Source: an uncultured bacterium
GTDB taxonomy: Bacteria > Bacteroidota > Bacteroidia > Bacteroidales > Rikenellaceae
Assembly: GCA_905214725.1 (NCBI GenBank)
Contig: CAJMNH010000004.1
Span: 148,351 to 212,350 of the forward strand
Length of the DNA stretch: 64,000 nucleotides
Direction: 5' to 3'
The notes beneath the pieces were generated by a model, which saw only the letters and a list, made by a program, of their open reading frames with translations, had not been told where the DNA came from and did not search any database. Positions 26,486 to 33,493 of the stretch are shown here, piece by piece. Positions within the stretch are counted from its first letter, which is position 1. Every line of letters begins with the position of its first letter. The position numbers were made by a program, and so were the translations under genes.

Positions 26486-26520
26486 AAAAGAGGCCGAGTA
26501 TTGACTACTCGGCCTCTTTT
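26486..26520. terminator. terminator shared by the tRNA and lptD sides
   Basis: A 15-bp perfect dyad (arms 26486-26500 and 26506-26520) with T-runs on both strands. It lies directly after the minus-strand tRNA and about 120 nt past lptD. The stretch 26367-26485 holds nothing else I can support. Confidence 0.85.
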
Positions 26521-26522
26521 TG

Positions 26523-26593
26523 TTGAGCTACCCGGATTCGAACCAGGAAAAACAGGACCAGAATCTGTTGTGTTACCATTACACCATAGCTCA
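26523..26593 (-). tRNA. tRNA-Gln (anticodon CTG)
   Basis: Folds as a normal cloverleaf on the minus strand: acceptor TGAGCTA/TAGCTCA, a 3-bp D stem (GTG/CAC) as in other glutamine tRNAs, anticodon loop TTCTGGT (anticodon CTG), and T arm CCTGG-TTCGAAT-CCGGG. The discriminator is A and CCA is not encoded. It would read the CAG codon. A promoter lies at 26706-26736 and a terminator follows directly. Confidence 0.92.
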
Positions 26594-26705
26594 ATGTCCC
26601 ACGGAACTACCCGTTCTACGTGCCCGCCCCGCCGGTATCGCATCTCCTGTTCCGAACAAACGCGGCGCGCGCCTTCCGAGGATCGATCCCATTGGTTTGG
26701 TGATG

Positions 26706-26736
26706 CAAAAGTAGCACATAATTTTGCTTTGTGCAA
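26706..26736 (-). promoter_or_regulatory. promoter for tRNA-Gln
   Basis: TACTTTTG (26713-26706) with TTG 20 nt upstream (26736-26734) on the minus strand. It would give a leader of about 105 nt before the mature tRNA and overlaps the divergent promoter of the nucleoside transporter. Confidence 0.6.
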
Positions 26737-26757
26737 GAAAAATACGAAAAAATTTTC

Positions 26758-26765
26758 TAATTTTG
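26758..26765 (+). promoter_or_regulatory. -7 box for the nucleoside transporter
   Basis: TAATTTTG on the plus strand, 67 nt upstream of the ATG at 26833. Confidence 0.55.
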
Positions 26766-26832
26766 TTTTCGCTCATTTCGCCCGCCGACGGGAAATGACG
26801 CATAACGAACCGCACTCTATTAAACCTACATT

Positions 26833-28101
26833 ATGAATACAAAAATTCGCCTGACCCTGATGAACTTCCTCCAGTACGCAGTCTGGGGGTCCTATCTCAC
26901 ATCCATGGGTTCGTACCTCGTAACGGTCGGTCTCGCCTCAAAAATCGGCCTTTTCTATGCCATGCAGGGCATCGTCTCGCTCTTTATGCCGGCCGTCATC
27001 GGCATCATCGCCGACCGGTGGATTCCCGCGCAGCGTATGCTGGGCCTCTGTCACGTATTGGCCGCCGGCTTCATGGGCATGGCCGGCTGGTACGCCTTGT
27101 CGGCCGGCGAGGCGGTCGATTTCGGCACGCTCTTCACGCTCTACTCGCTCAGCGTCGCCTTCTATATGCCGACCATCGCCCTCTCGAATTCGGTCGCCTA
27201 CTGCGTACTCGAACATGCGGGCTACGACACGGTCAAGGCCTTTCCGCCGATCCGCGTTTTCGGTACGGTCGGCTTCATCTGCGCCATGTTGCTCTGCGAC
27301 GGTCTCGGATTCCAAACCACCTACATGCAGTTCATTCAATGCGCCGTGCTCGGCATCGTGCTGGGACTCTACTCCTTCACGCTGCCCCACTGCCCGATCG
27401 ACAACGCAGGCAACAAACAGTCGTTGGTCGATGCATTGGGACTGAAGGCTTTCGCACTGTTCAAACAGAAAAAGATGGCCTTGTTTTTCATCTTCTCGAT
27501 GCTGCTGGGCGTTTCGCTCCAGATCACCAACGGATTCGCCAACCCCTTTATCACCAGTTTCAAGGAGATTCCCGAATTCGCGCAGACCTTCGGCGCGAAT
27601 CACGCCAATGCGCTGATCTCGCTCTCGCAGGTGTCGGAAACGCTCTGCATCCTGCTCATCCCCTTCTTCCTCAAACGGTTCGGCATCAAGCGCGTGATGC
27701 TCATCGCCATGTTCGCATGGGTATTACGTTTCGGGTTGTTCGGATTGGGCAACCCGGGCGGCGGCGTATGGATGTTCGTGCTCTCGATGATCGTCTACGG
27801 CGTGGCGTTCGACTTCTTCAATATCTCGGGGTCGCTCTTCGTCAACAACGAAACCGACGAGAAGATCCGTTCCTCGGCGCAGGGGCTCTTCATGATCATG
27901 ACCAACGGCGTCGGCGCCACCATTGGAACGCTCGGCGCACAGGCCGTCGTCAATCACTATGTCCTTTCGCAACAGACTCCGATCGCACAGACGGCCGGCT
28001 GGTCGACTTCGTGGCTGATCTTCGCCGGTTACGCGCTTGCGGTGGCGGTCGTGTTCGCAATCGTATTCAGATACAACCACAATCCCGAAGCAATCAACTG
28101 A
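26833..28101 (+). CDS. NupG-type nucleoside:H+ symporter (MFS)
   Basis: 422 aa with 12 hydrophobic helices. The opening 'LTLMNFLQYAVWGSYLTSMGSYL', the loop 'GIIADRWIPAQRMLGLCH', and 'LSNSVAYCVLEHAGYDTVKAFPPIRVFGTVGFI' are characteristic of the NupG/XapB nucleoside-proton symporter branch of the major facilitator superfamily. It would import nucleosides across the inner membrane. Monocistronic: own -7 box, and a strong terminator 16 nt after the stop. Which nucleosides it prefers cannot be judged. Confidence 0.88.
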   Translation: MNTKIRLTLMNFLQYAVWGSYLTSMGSYLVTVGLASKIGLFYAMQGIVSLFMPAVIGIIADRWIPAQRMLGLCHVLAAGFMGMAGWYALSAGEAVDFGTLFTLYSLSVAFYMPTIALSNSVAYCVLEHAGYDTVKAFPPIRVFGTVGFICAMLLCDGLGFQTTYMQFIQCAVLGIVLGLYSFTLPHCPIDNAGNKQSLVDALGLKAFALFKQKKMALFFIFSMLLGVSLQITNGFANPFITSFKEIPEFAQTFGANHANALISLSQVSETLCILLIPFFLKRFGIKRVMLIAMFAWVLRFGLFGLGNPGGGVWMFVLSMIVYGVAFDFFNISGSLFVNNETDEKIRSSAQGLFMIMTNGVGATIGTLGAQAVVNHYVLSQQTPIAQTAGWSTSWLIFAGYALAVAVVFAIVFRYNHNPEAIN

Positions 28102-28117
28102 GAGGCCTGCATAAAAA

Positions 28118-28152
28118 CGAAAAAGTTCCGGTAAGTTACCGGAACTTTTTCG
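28118..28152. terminator. bidirectional terminator between nupG-like gene and oxyR
   Basis: A long dyad with arms 'CGAAAAAGTTCCGGTAA' type (28118-28134) and its complement (28137-28152), carrying the A- and T-runs in the stem so that it works for both convergent genes. Confidence 0.85.
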
Positions 28153-28159
28153 TTCGGGG

Positions 28160-29074
28160 CTATAACCGAATTGCGAATTTGCGCAAATGATCGTCGAGCA
28201 TCCGCGCCGGAATAAGCTGTTTGATGACATCGGCCACGGCGTTGACCATCCGCTCGCGGATATAATCCCGCCGGATCAGAATCGAAATCTCCCGTACGGC
28301 GGGCGGCTCGATCGGTTCCACGTTGCCGCGCTGCTCGGCCGTCAGAAACGGCAGATGCAATTCGGGAATCACCGTATAACCGCCGTTGCGGTCGACGATC
28401 TTGATAAGCGTATCGATGCTTCCGGCCTCATAGGTATGGTTGTAAACGCCCGAAGAGCGGCAGAAATTGAAAACCTGATTGCGGGCGCAGTGTCCCTCCT
28501 GCAATACCCACAAATGATCGGGCGGCATATCGCCGGGTTTCAATGCACGATGCGGCTCATCGGGAGAGAAATAGGCGACGAACCGTTCATAATAGAGCGG
28601 AATTTCCAGAAAATCGGGATCGCCCAACGGCGTGGAGAGGATCGCCATATCCAGCTCCCCTGAACGTAATTGCAGAAGCAGCATCTTCGTACGCATCTCC
28701 TCCACAGTAAGCGCAACCGACGGGCATTCCGTCTGAAACCCATTGATGAATCCGGGAACCAGATAGGGCGCTACGGTCGGAATCACGCCCAGCCGGAGCT
28801 CCCCCGCCAGCTGCGTTTTCTCCCTGTCGAGCTGTTCCGAAATCCGATGCACCTCCTGCAATGCCGTCTCAGCCTGCCGGATGATGCGCCGCCCCATCTC
28901 GGTCGGTTCGACGGGATGCTTCGTACGGTCGAAAATCCGCACGCCGAGCTCCTCTTCCAATTTCTGAATCATTGCGCTCAAAGTCGGCTGCGAAATGCCG
29001 CAGGCCTCCGCCGCCTGCACGAAATGGCGATGCCGGTCGAGCGCCACGACGTATTCGAGTTGTTGCAAAGTCAT
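28160..29074 (-). CDS. oxyR: OxyR hydrogen-peroxide-sensing regulator
   Basis: 304 aa from the ATG at 29074 (MTLQQLEYVV); the frame stays open much further but runs antisense through the peroxiredoxin gene. LysR-type helix-turn-helix at residues 18-37 ('FVQAAEACGISQPTLSAMIQ') and a substrate-binding-type sensor domain. The redox pair is conserved: Cys196 in 'EGHCARNQ' and Cys205 in 'FNFCRSSG', nine apart as Cys199/Cys208 are in E. coli. Oxidation forms the disulphide that activates the regulator. It is divergent from a peroxiredoxin gene, the expected target. Confidence 0.95.
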   Translation of the reverse strand: MTLQQLEYVVALDRHRHFVQAAEACGISQPTLSAMIQKLEEELGVRIFDRTKHPVEPTEMGRRIIRQAETALQEVHRISEQLDREKTQLAGELRLGVIPTVAPYLVPGFINGFQTECPSVALTVEEMRTKMLLLQLRSGELDMAILSTPLGDPDFLEIPLYYERFVAYFSPDEPHRALKPGDMPPDHLWVLQEGHCARNQVFNFCRSSGVYNHTYEAGSIDTLIKIVDRNGGYTVIPELHLPFLTAEQRGNVEPIEPPAVREISILIRRDYIRERMVNAVADVIKQLIPARMLDDHLRKFAIRL

Positions 29075-29108
29075 AATTATAGATTTTGTCGATATAAATA
29101 TACAAAAT

Positions 29109-29133
29109 ATCTGTTTGATTGATAAAAACAGAT
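29109..29133. promoter_or_regulatory. inverted repeat in the oxyR-peroxiredoxin intergenic region (candidate OxyR site)
   Basis: ATCTGTTT (29109-29116) and AAACAGAT (29126-29133) form a perfect dyad with a 9-nt spacer. It lies across the spacer of the peroxiredoxin promoter (TTTG at 29114-29117, TATCTTTG at 29138-29145). A further short dyad, ATTTTGT/ACAAAAT, lies at 29083-29108. Binding by OxyR is inferred from position. Confidence 0.5.
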
Positions 29134-29145
29134 CCGCTATCTTTG
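29114..29145 (+). promoter_or_regulatory. promoter of the peroxiredoxin-ferredoxin operon
   Basis: TTTG at 29114-29117 and TATCTTTG at 29138-29145, 20 nt apart: a full match to the Bacteroidetes -33/-7 promoter. The start codon follows 40 nt later. Confidence 0.75.
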
Positions 29146-29185
29146 CAATAGAAAATAGAAACAAATCTTTAAAAAATAAAAAACC

Positions 29186-29896
29186 ATGGAAAATCAGGTA
29201 AACGTAATGCCGAGAATCGGCGAAAAGGCTCCTTCGTTCGAAGCAGTCACCACACAAGGTAAGATTCATTTCCCGGAGGATTACAAAGGCAAGTGGAAGA
29301 TTCTGTTCAGCCATCCGGCCGACTTCACCCCCGTCTGCACCTCGGAATTCATGACCTTCGGCCGCATGTCCGACGAGTTCGAAGCGCTCAACTGCCAGTT
29401 GGTAGGGCTCTCGGTAGACGGACTTTACAGCCACATCGCATGGCTGCGCACGATTCATGAGAAGATCGAGTACAAGGGGATGAAGGGTATCGAGATCAAA
29501 TTCCCGCTTATCGAGGACATTTCGATGAACGTCGCCAGACTCTACGGCATGATCCAGCCGGAAGAGAGCACCACCTCGGCCGTCCGCGCCGTCTTCTTCA
29601 TCGACCCCGAAGGAATCATCCGCACGATTATGTACTACCCACTGTCGCTGGGTCGTAATTTCGACGAGATCAAGCGCGTCCTGATCGGACTGCAAACCTC
29701 CGACCGCTTCAACGTGGCGCTGCCCGCCGACTGGCGTCCGGGCGACGAAGTGATCGTCCCGACGGCTGGATCGTGCGGCGTCGCCAAAAACCGCATGGAA
29801 GGCAAAGAGGGCGAAATGCACTGCTACGACTGGTTCTTCTGCACGAAGCAACTCGCGCGCGAAACCGTCGAAAAGGAGCTGAACATCAAAAAGTAA
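29186..29896 (+). CDS. Prx6/AhpC-type peroxiredoxin
   Basis: 236 aa. The active site 'HPADFTPVCTSEF' has the peroxidatic Cys51 with the P-x-x-x-T-x-x-C pattern and a TPVCT rather than TFVCP context. This and the long C-terminal arm place it in the Prx6-like (archaeal-type) subfamily. Additional Cys residues near the end ('AGSCGV', 'MHCYDWFFCTKQL') may act as resolving Cys. It reduces hydrogen peroxide and organic peroxides in the cytoplasm. Divergent from oxyR and 7 nt before a small ferredoxin-like gene, which may be its electron partner. Confidence 0.93.
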   Translation: MENQVNVMPRIGEKAPSFEAVTTQGKIHFPEDYKGKWKILFSHPADFTPVCTSEFMTFGRMSDEFEALNCQLVGLSVDGLYSHIAWLRTIHEKIEYKGMKGIEIKFPLIEDISMNVARLYGMIQPEESTTSAVRAVFFIDPEGIIRTIMYYPLSLGRNFDEIKRVLIGLQTSDRFNVALPADWRPGDEVIVPTAGSCGVAKNRMEGKEGEMHCYDWFFCTKQLARETVEKELNIKK

Positions 29897-29903
29897 CGTC
29901 CCC

Positions 29904-30086
29904 ATGAGCATTCGAGTCGACTCCGATCGCTGCCCGCAGGACCACCGCTGCCCGCTCATCGAACGCTGTCCGATGCAAGCGATTTCGCAAACCGGAGAGA
30001 GGCTGCCGACGATCGATCCCCGCAAATGCATCGAATGCGGACTGTGCGTATCCGAATGTCCCAAGCACGCGATGCGATTCGAATAG
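29904..30086 (+). CDS. small two-cluster 4Fe-4S ferredoxin-like protein
   Basis: 60 aa. The C-terminal half has a classical 4Fe-4S site 'CIECGLCVSECPKHAM'. The N-terminal half has a variant C-x5-C-x5-CP site ('CPQDHRCPLIERCPMQAI'), so one cluster may use unusual spacing. It is the last gene of the peroxiredoxin operon and is probably induced with it under peroxide stress. Either a redox partner of the peroxiredoxin or a general small electron carrier; neither is shown by the sequence. Confidence 0.88.
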   Translation: MSIRVDSDRCPQDHRCPLIERCPMQAISQTGERLPTIDPRKCIECGLCVSECPKHAMRFE

Positions 30087-30124
30087 TTCCTGCAAGCAGC
30101 ATCCGTCCCGGACTCGCCAAACGA

Positions 30125-30161
30125 AGAGAGGGCAGCGACAAAACGCTGCCCTCTCTTTTTC
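30125..30161 (+). terminator. intrinsic terminator after the peroxiredoxin-ferredoxin operon
   Basis: Stem AGAGAGGGCAGCG with its complement CGCTGCCCTCTCT, a 6-nt loop, then a run of T. Confidence 0.85.
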
Positions 30162-30170
30162 CACCGGTCG

Positions 30171-30962
30171 CTACCGGTCGAACAGCGCGTTCAACACCTT
30201 CGCCAGACGATAACCCGACAGCACGAGCTGATACTCCGCAAACGGCGCGTGCGCATTGTAAAACTCCTGTCCCAGTTCGTCGCCCGGGCGCACCCAGTCG
30301 TAGATTTCATGACAACGCCGCGCCGACTCCTCGAACCACTCGACGGGCGTCCCCTCCGTCATACGGGCGATCTCCTCCTCGGAATAGTTGTCCAACGCAT
30401 GGCGGTAATCCTGAAATCCCCAGAATTTATGACGGCTGTCGAGCAGCTGTCCGTCCCAAATCTTGTGATAGTTGGTCTCGACGCCATGTAACTTGACCGG
30501 AAATTTTCCGAGCGTCATGTTGTCGGGATAGTAATAGACGTGCGCCGGACAGTGCATGTCGCCGAGCAGGTGCACCAGATATTTAATATGCACCAGCACC
30601 GTCGAATCGTCCAGTTTCTCGTATTCGGAGAGCAGCGCCATCGACCGCTCGACGGCCTCGACGCAGTCGCCTTTCGAGCCCGACGTCTCGCGCACGGCCG
30701 GAGTGCTTCGGAAATCCGCATCGACCGTTCCGGCATGCCAGTGCGTTGTGAATTCATACCCTTTCGAATGACGCCATTCGTCCATCCAAGAGGCGTAGTA
30801 GACGATCGAATGGTGGTCGGTATACCGCATGATATTGGCTTTGGCCCGCGGCGTAAGGTGATGTTCCGCGATGCAGGCGATCGCGGCATGACCGGCCAGT
30901 CCGAAGGCGCGGAGTTCGCGTGCGGCCAGCAGGGCGAAAAGAATCAGAATCAGTTTCTTCAT
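30171..30962 (-). CDS. secreted S1/P1-type nuclease
   Basis: 263 aa from the ATG at 30962. Signal peptide (1-19, MKKLILILFALLAARELRA), then the S1/P1 zinc-nuclease fold: 'GLAGHAAIACIAEHHL', 'YASWMDEWRHS', 'HWHAGTVDAD', 'YLVHLLGDMHCPAHV', and 'NYHKIWDGQLLDS', which supply the His and Asp ligands of the trinuclear zinc site. The mature protein probably begins Phe-Gly where classical members have Trp as the first zinc ligand. It would degrade single-stranded nucleic acids or 3'-phosphomonoesters outside the cytoplasm. Monocistronic. Confidence 0.88.
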   Translation of the reverse strand: MKKLILILFALLAARELRAFGLAGHAAIACIAEHHLTPRAKANIMRYTDHHSIVYYASWMDEWRHSKGYEFTTHWHAGTVDADFRSTPAVRETSGSKGDCVEAVERSMALLSEYEKLDDSTVLVHIKYLVHLLGDMHCPAHVYYYPDNMTLGKFPVKLHGVETNYHKIWDGQLLDSRHKFWGFQDYRHALDNYSEEEIARMTEGTPVEWFEESARRCHEIYDWVRPGDELGQEFYNAHAPFAEYQLVLSGYRLAKVLNALFDR

Positions 30963-31310
30963 TTTTTTCGATTGTGTTTGATGAACATGAATCCGGCGCA
31001 CGATTTTCAAGCGCACGATTCGTATCGAATCCACGTTCGGATAAATACTCGGTTTCAGGTAAGTCGCAGCCGTTCTCGCCGTCGGACGGAACCGTCGGCG
31101 CGGCTTCTCCTCGGCAGGGTGCAATCGGTTCTATCCCATAGGCATTCAGGTTTAGGTCGGTTCGATAGGAGGATTCCGCACCGCACTCGGTCGCGGTATA
31201 TACCGACAGCCGATCCGAAAACTCCTCATATATAACAACACCTTCACGGCAAAATACCCTATTCGGAAACAAAAAAACATCCTTGCCGCCCGATCTGCTC
31301 CGTAACGCAA
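30963..31310. other. intergenic region without a supported gene
   Basis: About 350 nt between the nuclease and the M3 peptidase. Two minus-strand frames continue upstream of the nuclease start, but they have no plausible domain, start or promoter. I see no matching -7 box, tRNA or repeat. Confidence 0.4.
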
Positions 31311-31348
31311 CGGAGCCGAATCCCGCAGGATTCGGCTCCGCCGTTTTC
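31311..31348. terminator. hairpin after the M3 peptidase operon
   Basis: A 13-bp perfect dyad (arms 31311-31323, 31328-31340) lying 21 nt past the minus-strand M3 gene. No T-run follows on the minus strand, so termination strength is uncertain. Confidence 0.5.
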
Positions 31349-31360
31349 GGACACGCCGGT

Positions 31361-33484
31361 TTATTTAGTCAGCCCCATCTTCTCGATGAGCGCCTTCGTT
31401 TCGGGCTTGTGACCGCGGAAATTGACATAGAGCTTCATCGGATGCTCGTGTCCGCCCTGCGTGAGAATGTTCTTACGGAACGAATCGGCCGCCGGACCGC
31501 CCAGAATACTGCCCGTCTCCTCGAAAGCCTTGAAAGCGTCGGCCTCCAGCACCTCGGCCCACTTGTAACCGTAGTAACCGGCCGCATAACCGCCGGCGAA
31601 GATGTGCGTAAAGGCCGGATTCATCGCCGTGCCGTCCACCGCGGGCAGCACCTGCGCGGGAGCCATCGACTGCTTCTCGAAAGCCTCGACGTCGCCCGTG
31701 AACGGCTCTTTGAGCGTATGCCATGCCATGTCGGTCAGGCCGAACGACAATTGGCGCACGTTGGCGTAAGCAGCCAAGTAGTTCTTCGCGGCGACGATCT
31801 TCCCGATCAGTTCGGCCGGCATCTTCTCGCCCGTCTCATAGTGCTCGGCCCACAGATCGAGCCACGGCTTCTCGGTGGCCCAGTTCTCCATGATCTGCGA
31901 CGGCAGCTCCACGAAATCGCGGTAGACGTTCGTACCGTTCAGAGACTCGTATTTACCCTGTCCCAGCATACCGTGCAGCGAGTGGCCGAACTCGTGGAGG
32001 AAGGTCGTCACCTCGTCGAAAGTCAGCAGCGAAGGCTTCGTCTCGGTCGGCTTGGTGAAATTCATCACCAGCGACACCAGCGGGCGCGTCTCCGCCTCCT
32101 CGACCACTTTCGAACCGCGGAACTCGGTCATCCATGCGCCGGCACGCTTCGAGGCGCGGGGGAAGAAATCCAGATAGAGCACCGCCACGAAATCGCCCTT
32201 CGCATCGGTCACCTCGTAGGCGGTTACGTCGGGGTGGTAAACGGCGATGTCGTCGCGCTTGGCGAAGTTCAACCCGTAGAGTCTGTTGGCCAACAGGAAA
32301 ACGCCCTTCTTCACCTTCTCCAGTTCGAAGTAAGGCTTCACCTGCTCGTCGCTCAGCGCGTATTTCTCATTTTTATACTTCTCGGTATAGTACGACCAGT
32401 CCCACGGCATCACATCGCCCTTGAAGCCCTGCGCATGCGCATAGTCGTCGATCATCTTGTAGTCGGCCTTCGCATAATCGATCGTCTCGTCGAGCAGCTC
32501 TTGCAGGAAGGCGTTCACCGTAGCGGTATTCTCGGCCATGCGCTCCTCGAGCACATAATCGGCATAGGTTTCATACCCCAGCAGACCTGCGATCTGACGG
32601 CGCAGATCGACGATGCGGCGGATGTTCCCGCAGTTGTCGAACTCGCCGCCCAACGCACGCGCATTCGAAGCGCGCCACAACTTCTCCTTCGCTTCGCGAT
32701 CCGACGAATAAGTCATAAAGGGGACATAGCTCGGATACTGCAACGTCACCGTCCATCCCTTCTCGCCGCGAGCCTTGGCTTCGGCAGCCATTCCCTCCTT
32801 TACGAAGTCGGGCAACTCCTCGACCCGCTTGGGATCGGTGATATTGAGCGTGAAGGCATTGGTCGCAGCCAACGAATTCTGGCCGAATTTGAGCGTCATC
32901 TCGCCCAATTCGGTCGTATACTGACGGTACAACTCCTGCTTGTCGGCCGGAAGCGCCGCGCCGTTGCGGGCGAAGCCCTTGTAAGTCTTCTCCAGCAGGC
33001 GCTTGTCCTCCTTCGAAAGGAACCAGCCCGGATTCTCATACACGGCCTTCACGCGGGCGAACAGCTCGGGATCGAGCGATATATCGTTCCCCAGCGCCGT
33101 CAATTTGGGCTGTACGTCGAGAGCGATACGCTGCATCTCATCGTTGGAATCGGCCTCGAGCAAGTTGTAGAACAGCCCCTCGATGCGCGAGAGCAGTTCG
33201 CCGGAACGTTCCAACGCCACGATCGTATTGTTGAACGTCGGTTTGGCGGGATTCTTCACGATAGCGTCGATCTCGGCCCGCTGCACGGCGATGGCCGCAT
33301 CGAACGCAGGTTCGTAATCCGACAGTTTGATCTCCGCAAAAGGCGGCGTGGCGTGAGGCGTATCCCACTCGGCCAACAGCGGATTCGAGGTGTCGATCTC
33401 AGGCAGGATGGCCACGGGCATCGTGCGATCCGCACATCCGGCCACCAAAAGTGTCAATGACATAAACGACAGGATTTTTTTCAT
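31361..33484 (-). CDS. M3-family zinc metallopeptidase (Dcp-like lipoprotein)
   Basis: 707 aa. The zinc site 'TFLHEFGHSLHGMLG' (HExxH near residue 485) with the downstream Glu in the 'ELPSQIMENW' region identifies family M3, and the overall match is to peptidyl-dipeptidase Dcp. The N-terminus (MKKILSFMSLTLLVAGC) is a lipoprotein signal with Cys17, so the enzyme is probably periplasmic and membrane-anchored rather than cytosolic. It trims dipeptides from peptide C-termini. It follows a paralogous M3 gene by 9 nt. Confidence 0.92.
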   Translation of the reverse strand: MKKILSFMSLTLLVAGCADRTMPVAILPEIDTSNPLLAEWDTPHATPPFAEIKLSDYEPAFDAAIAVQRAEIDAIVKNPAKPTFNNTIVALERSGELLSRIEGLFYNLLEADSNDEMQRIALDVQPKLTALGNDISLDPELFARVKAVYENPGWFLSKEDKRLLEKTYKGFARNGAALPADKQELYRQYTTELGEMTLKFGQNSLAATNAFTLNITDPKRVEELPDFVKEGMAAEAKARGEKGWTVTLQYPSYVPFMTYSSDREAKEKLWRASNARALGGEFDNCGNIRRIVDLRRQIAGLLGYETYADYVLEERMAENTATVNAFLQELLDETIDYAKADYKMIDDYAHAQGFKGDVMPWDWSYYTEKYKNEKYALSDEQVKPYFELEKVKKGVFLLANRLYGLNFAKRDDIAVYHPDVTAYEVTDAKGDFVAVLYLDFFPRASKRAGAWMTEFRGSKVVEEAETRPLVSLVMNFTKPTETKPSLLTFDEVTTFLHEFGHSLHGMLGQGKYESLNGTNVYRDFVELPSQIMENWATEKPWLDLWAEHYETGEKMPAELIGKIVAAKNYLAAYANVRQLSFGLTDMAWHTLKEPFTGDVEAFEKQSMAPAQVLPAVDGTAMNPAFTHIFAGGYAAGYYGYKWAEVLEADAFKAFEETGSILGGPAADSFRKNILTQGGHEHPMKLYVNFRGHKPETKALIEKMGLTK

Positions 33485-33493
33485 TGTAACGGT

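Noticed and set aside
29075..30064. Upstream extension of the oxyR frame to 634 aa
   Set aside because: It runs antisense through the peroxiredoxin gene; LysR proteins are about 300 aa and the ATG at 29074 gives a canonical start.
30754..31272. A 172-aa minus-strand frame upstream of and overlapping the nuclease
   Set aside because: Out of frame with the nuclease, no domain, no promoter, and it overlaps a gene with a clear signal peptide.
31283..33460. A 725-aa plus-strand frame opposite the first M3 peptidase
   Set aside because: Same pattern of antisense composition; the minus strand has an intact HExxH enzyme.
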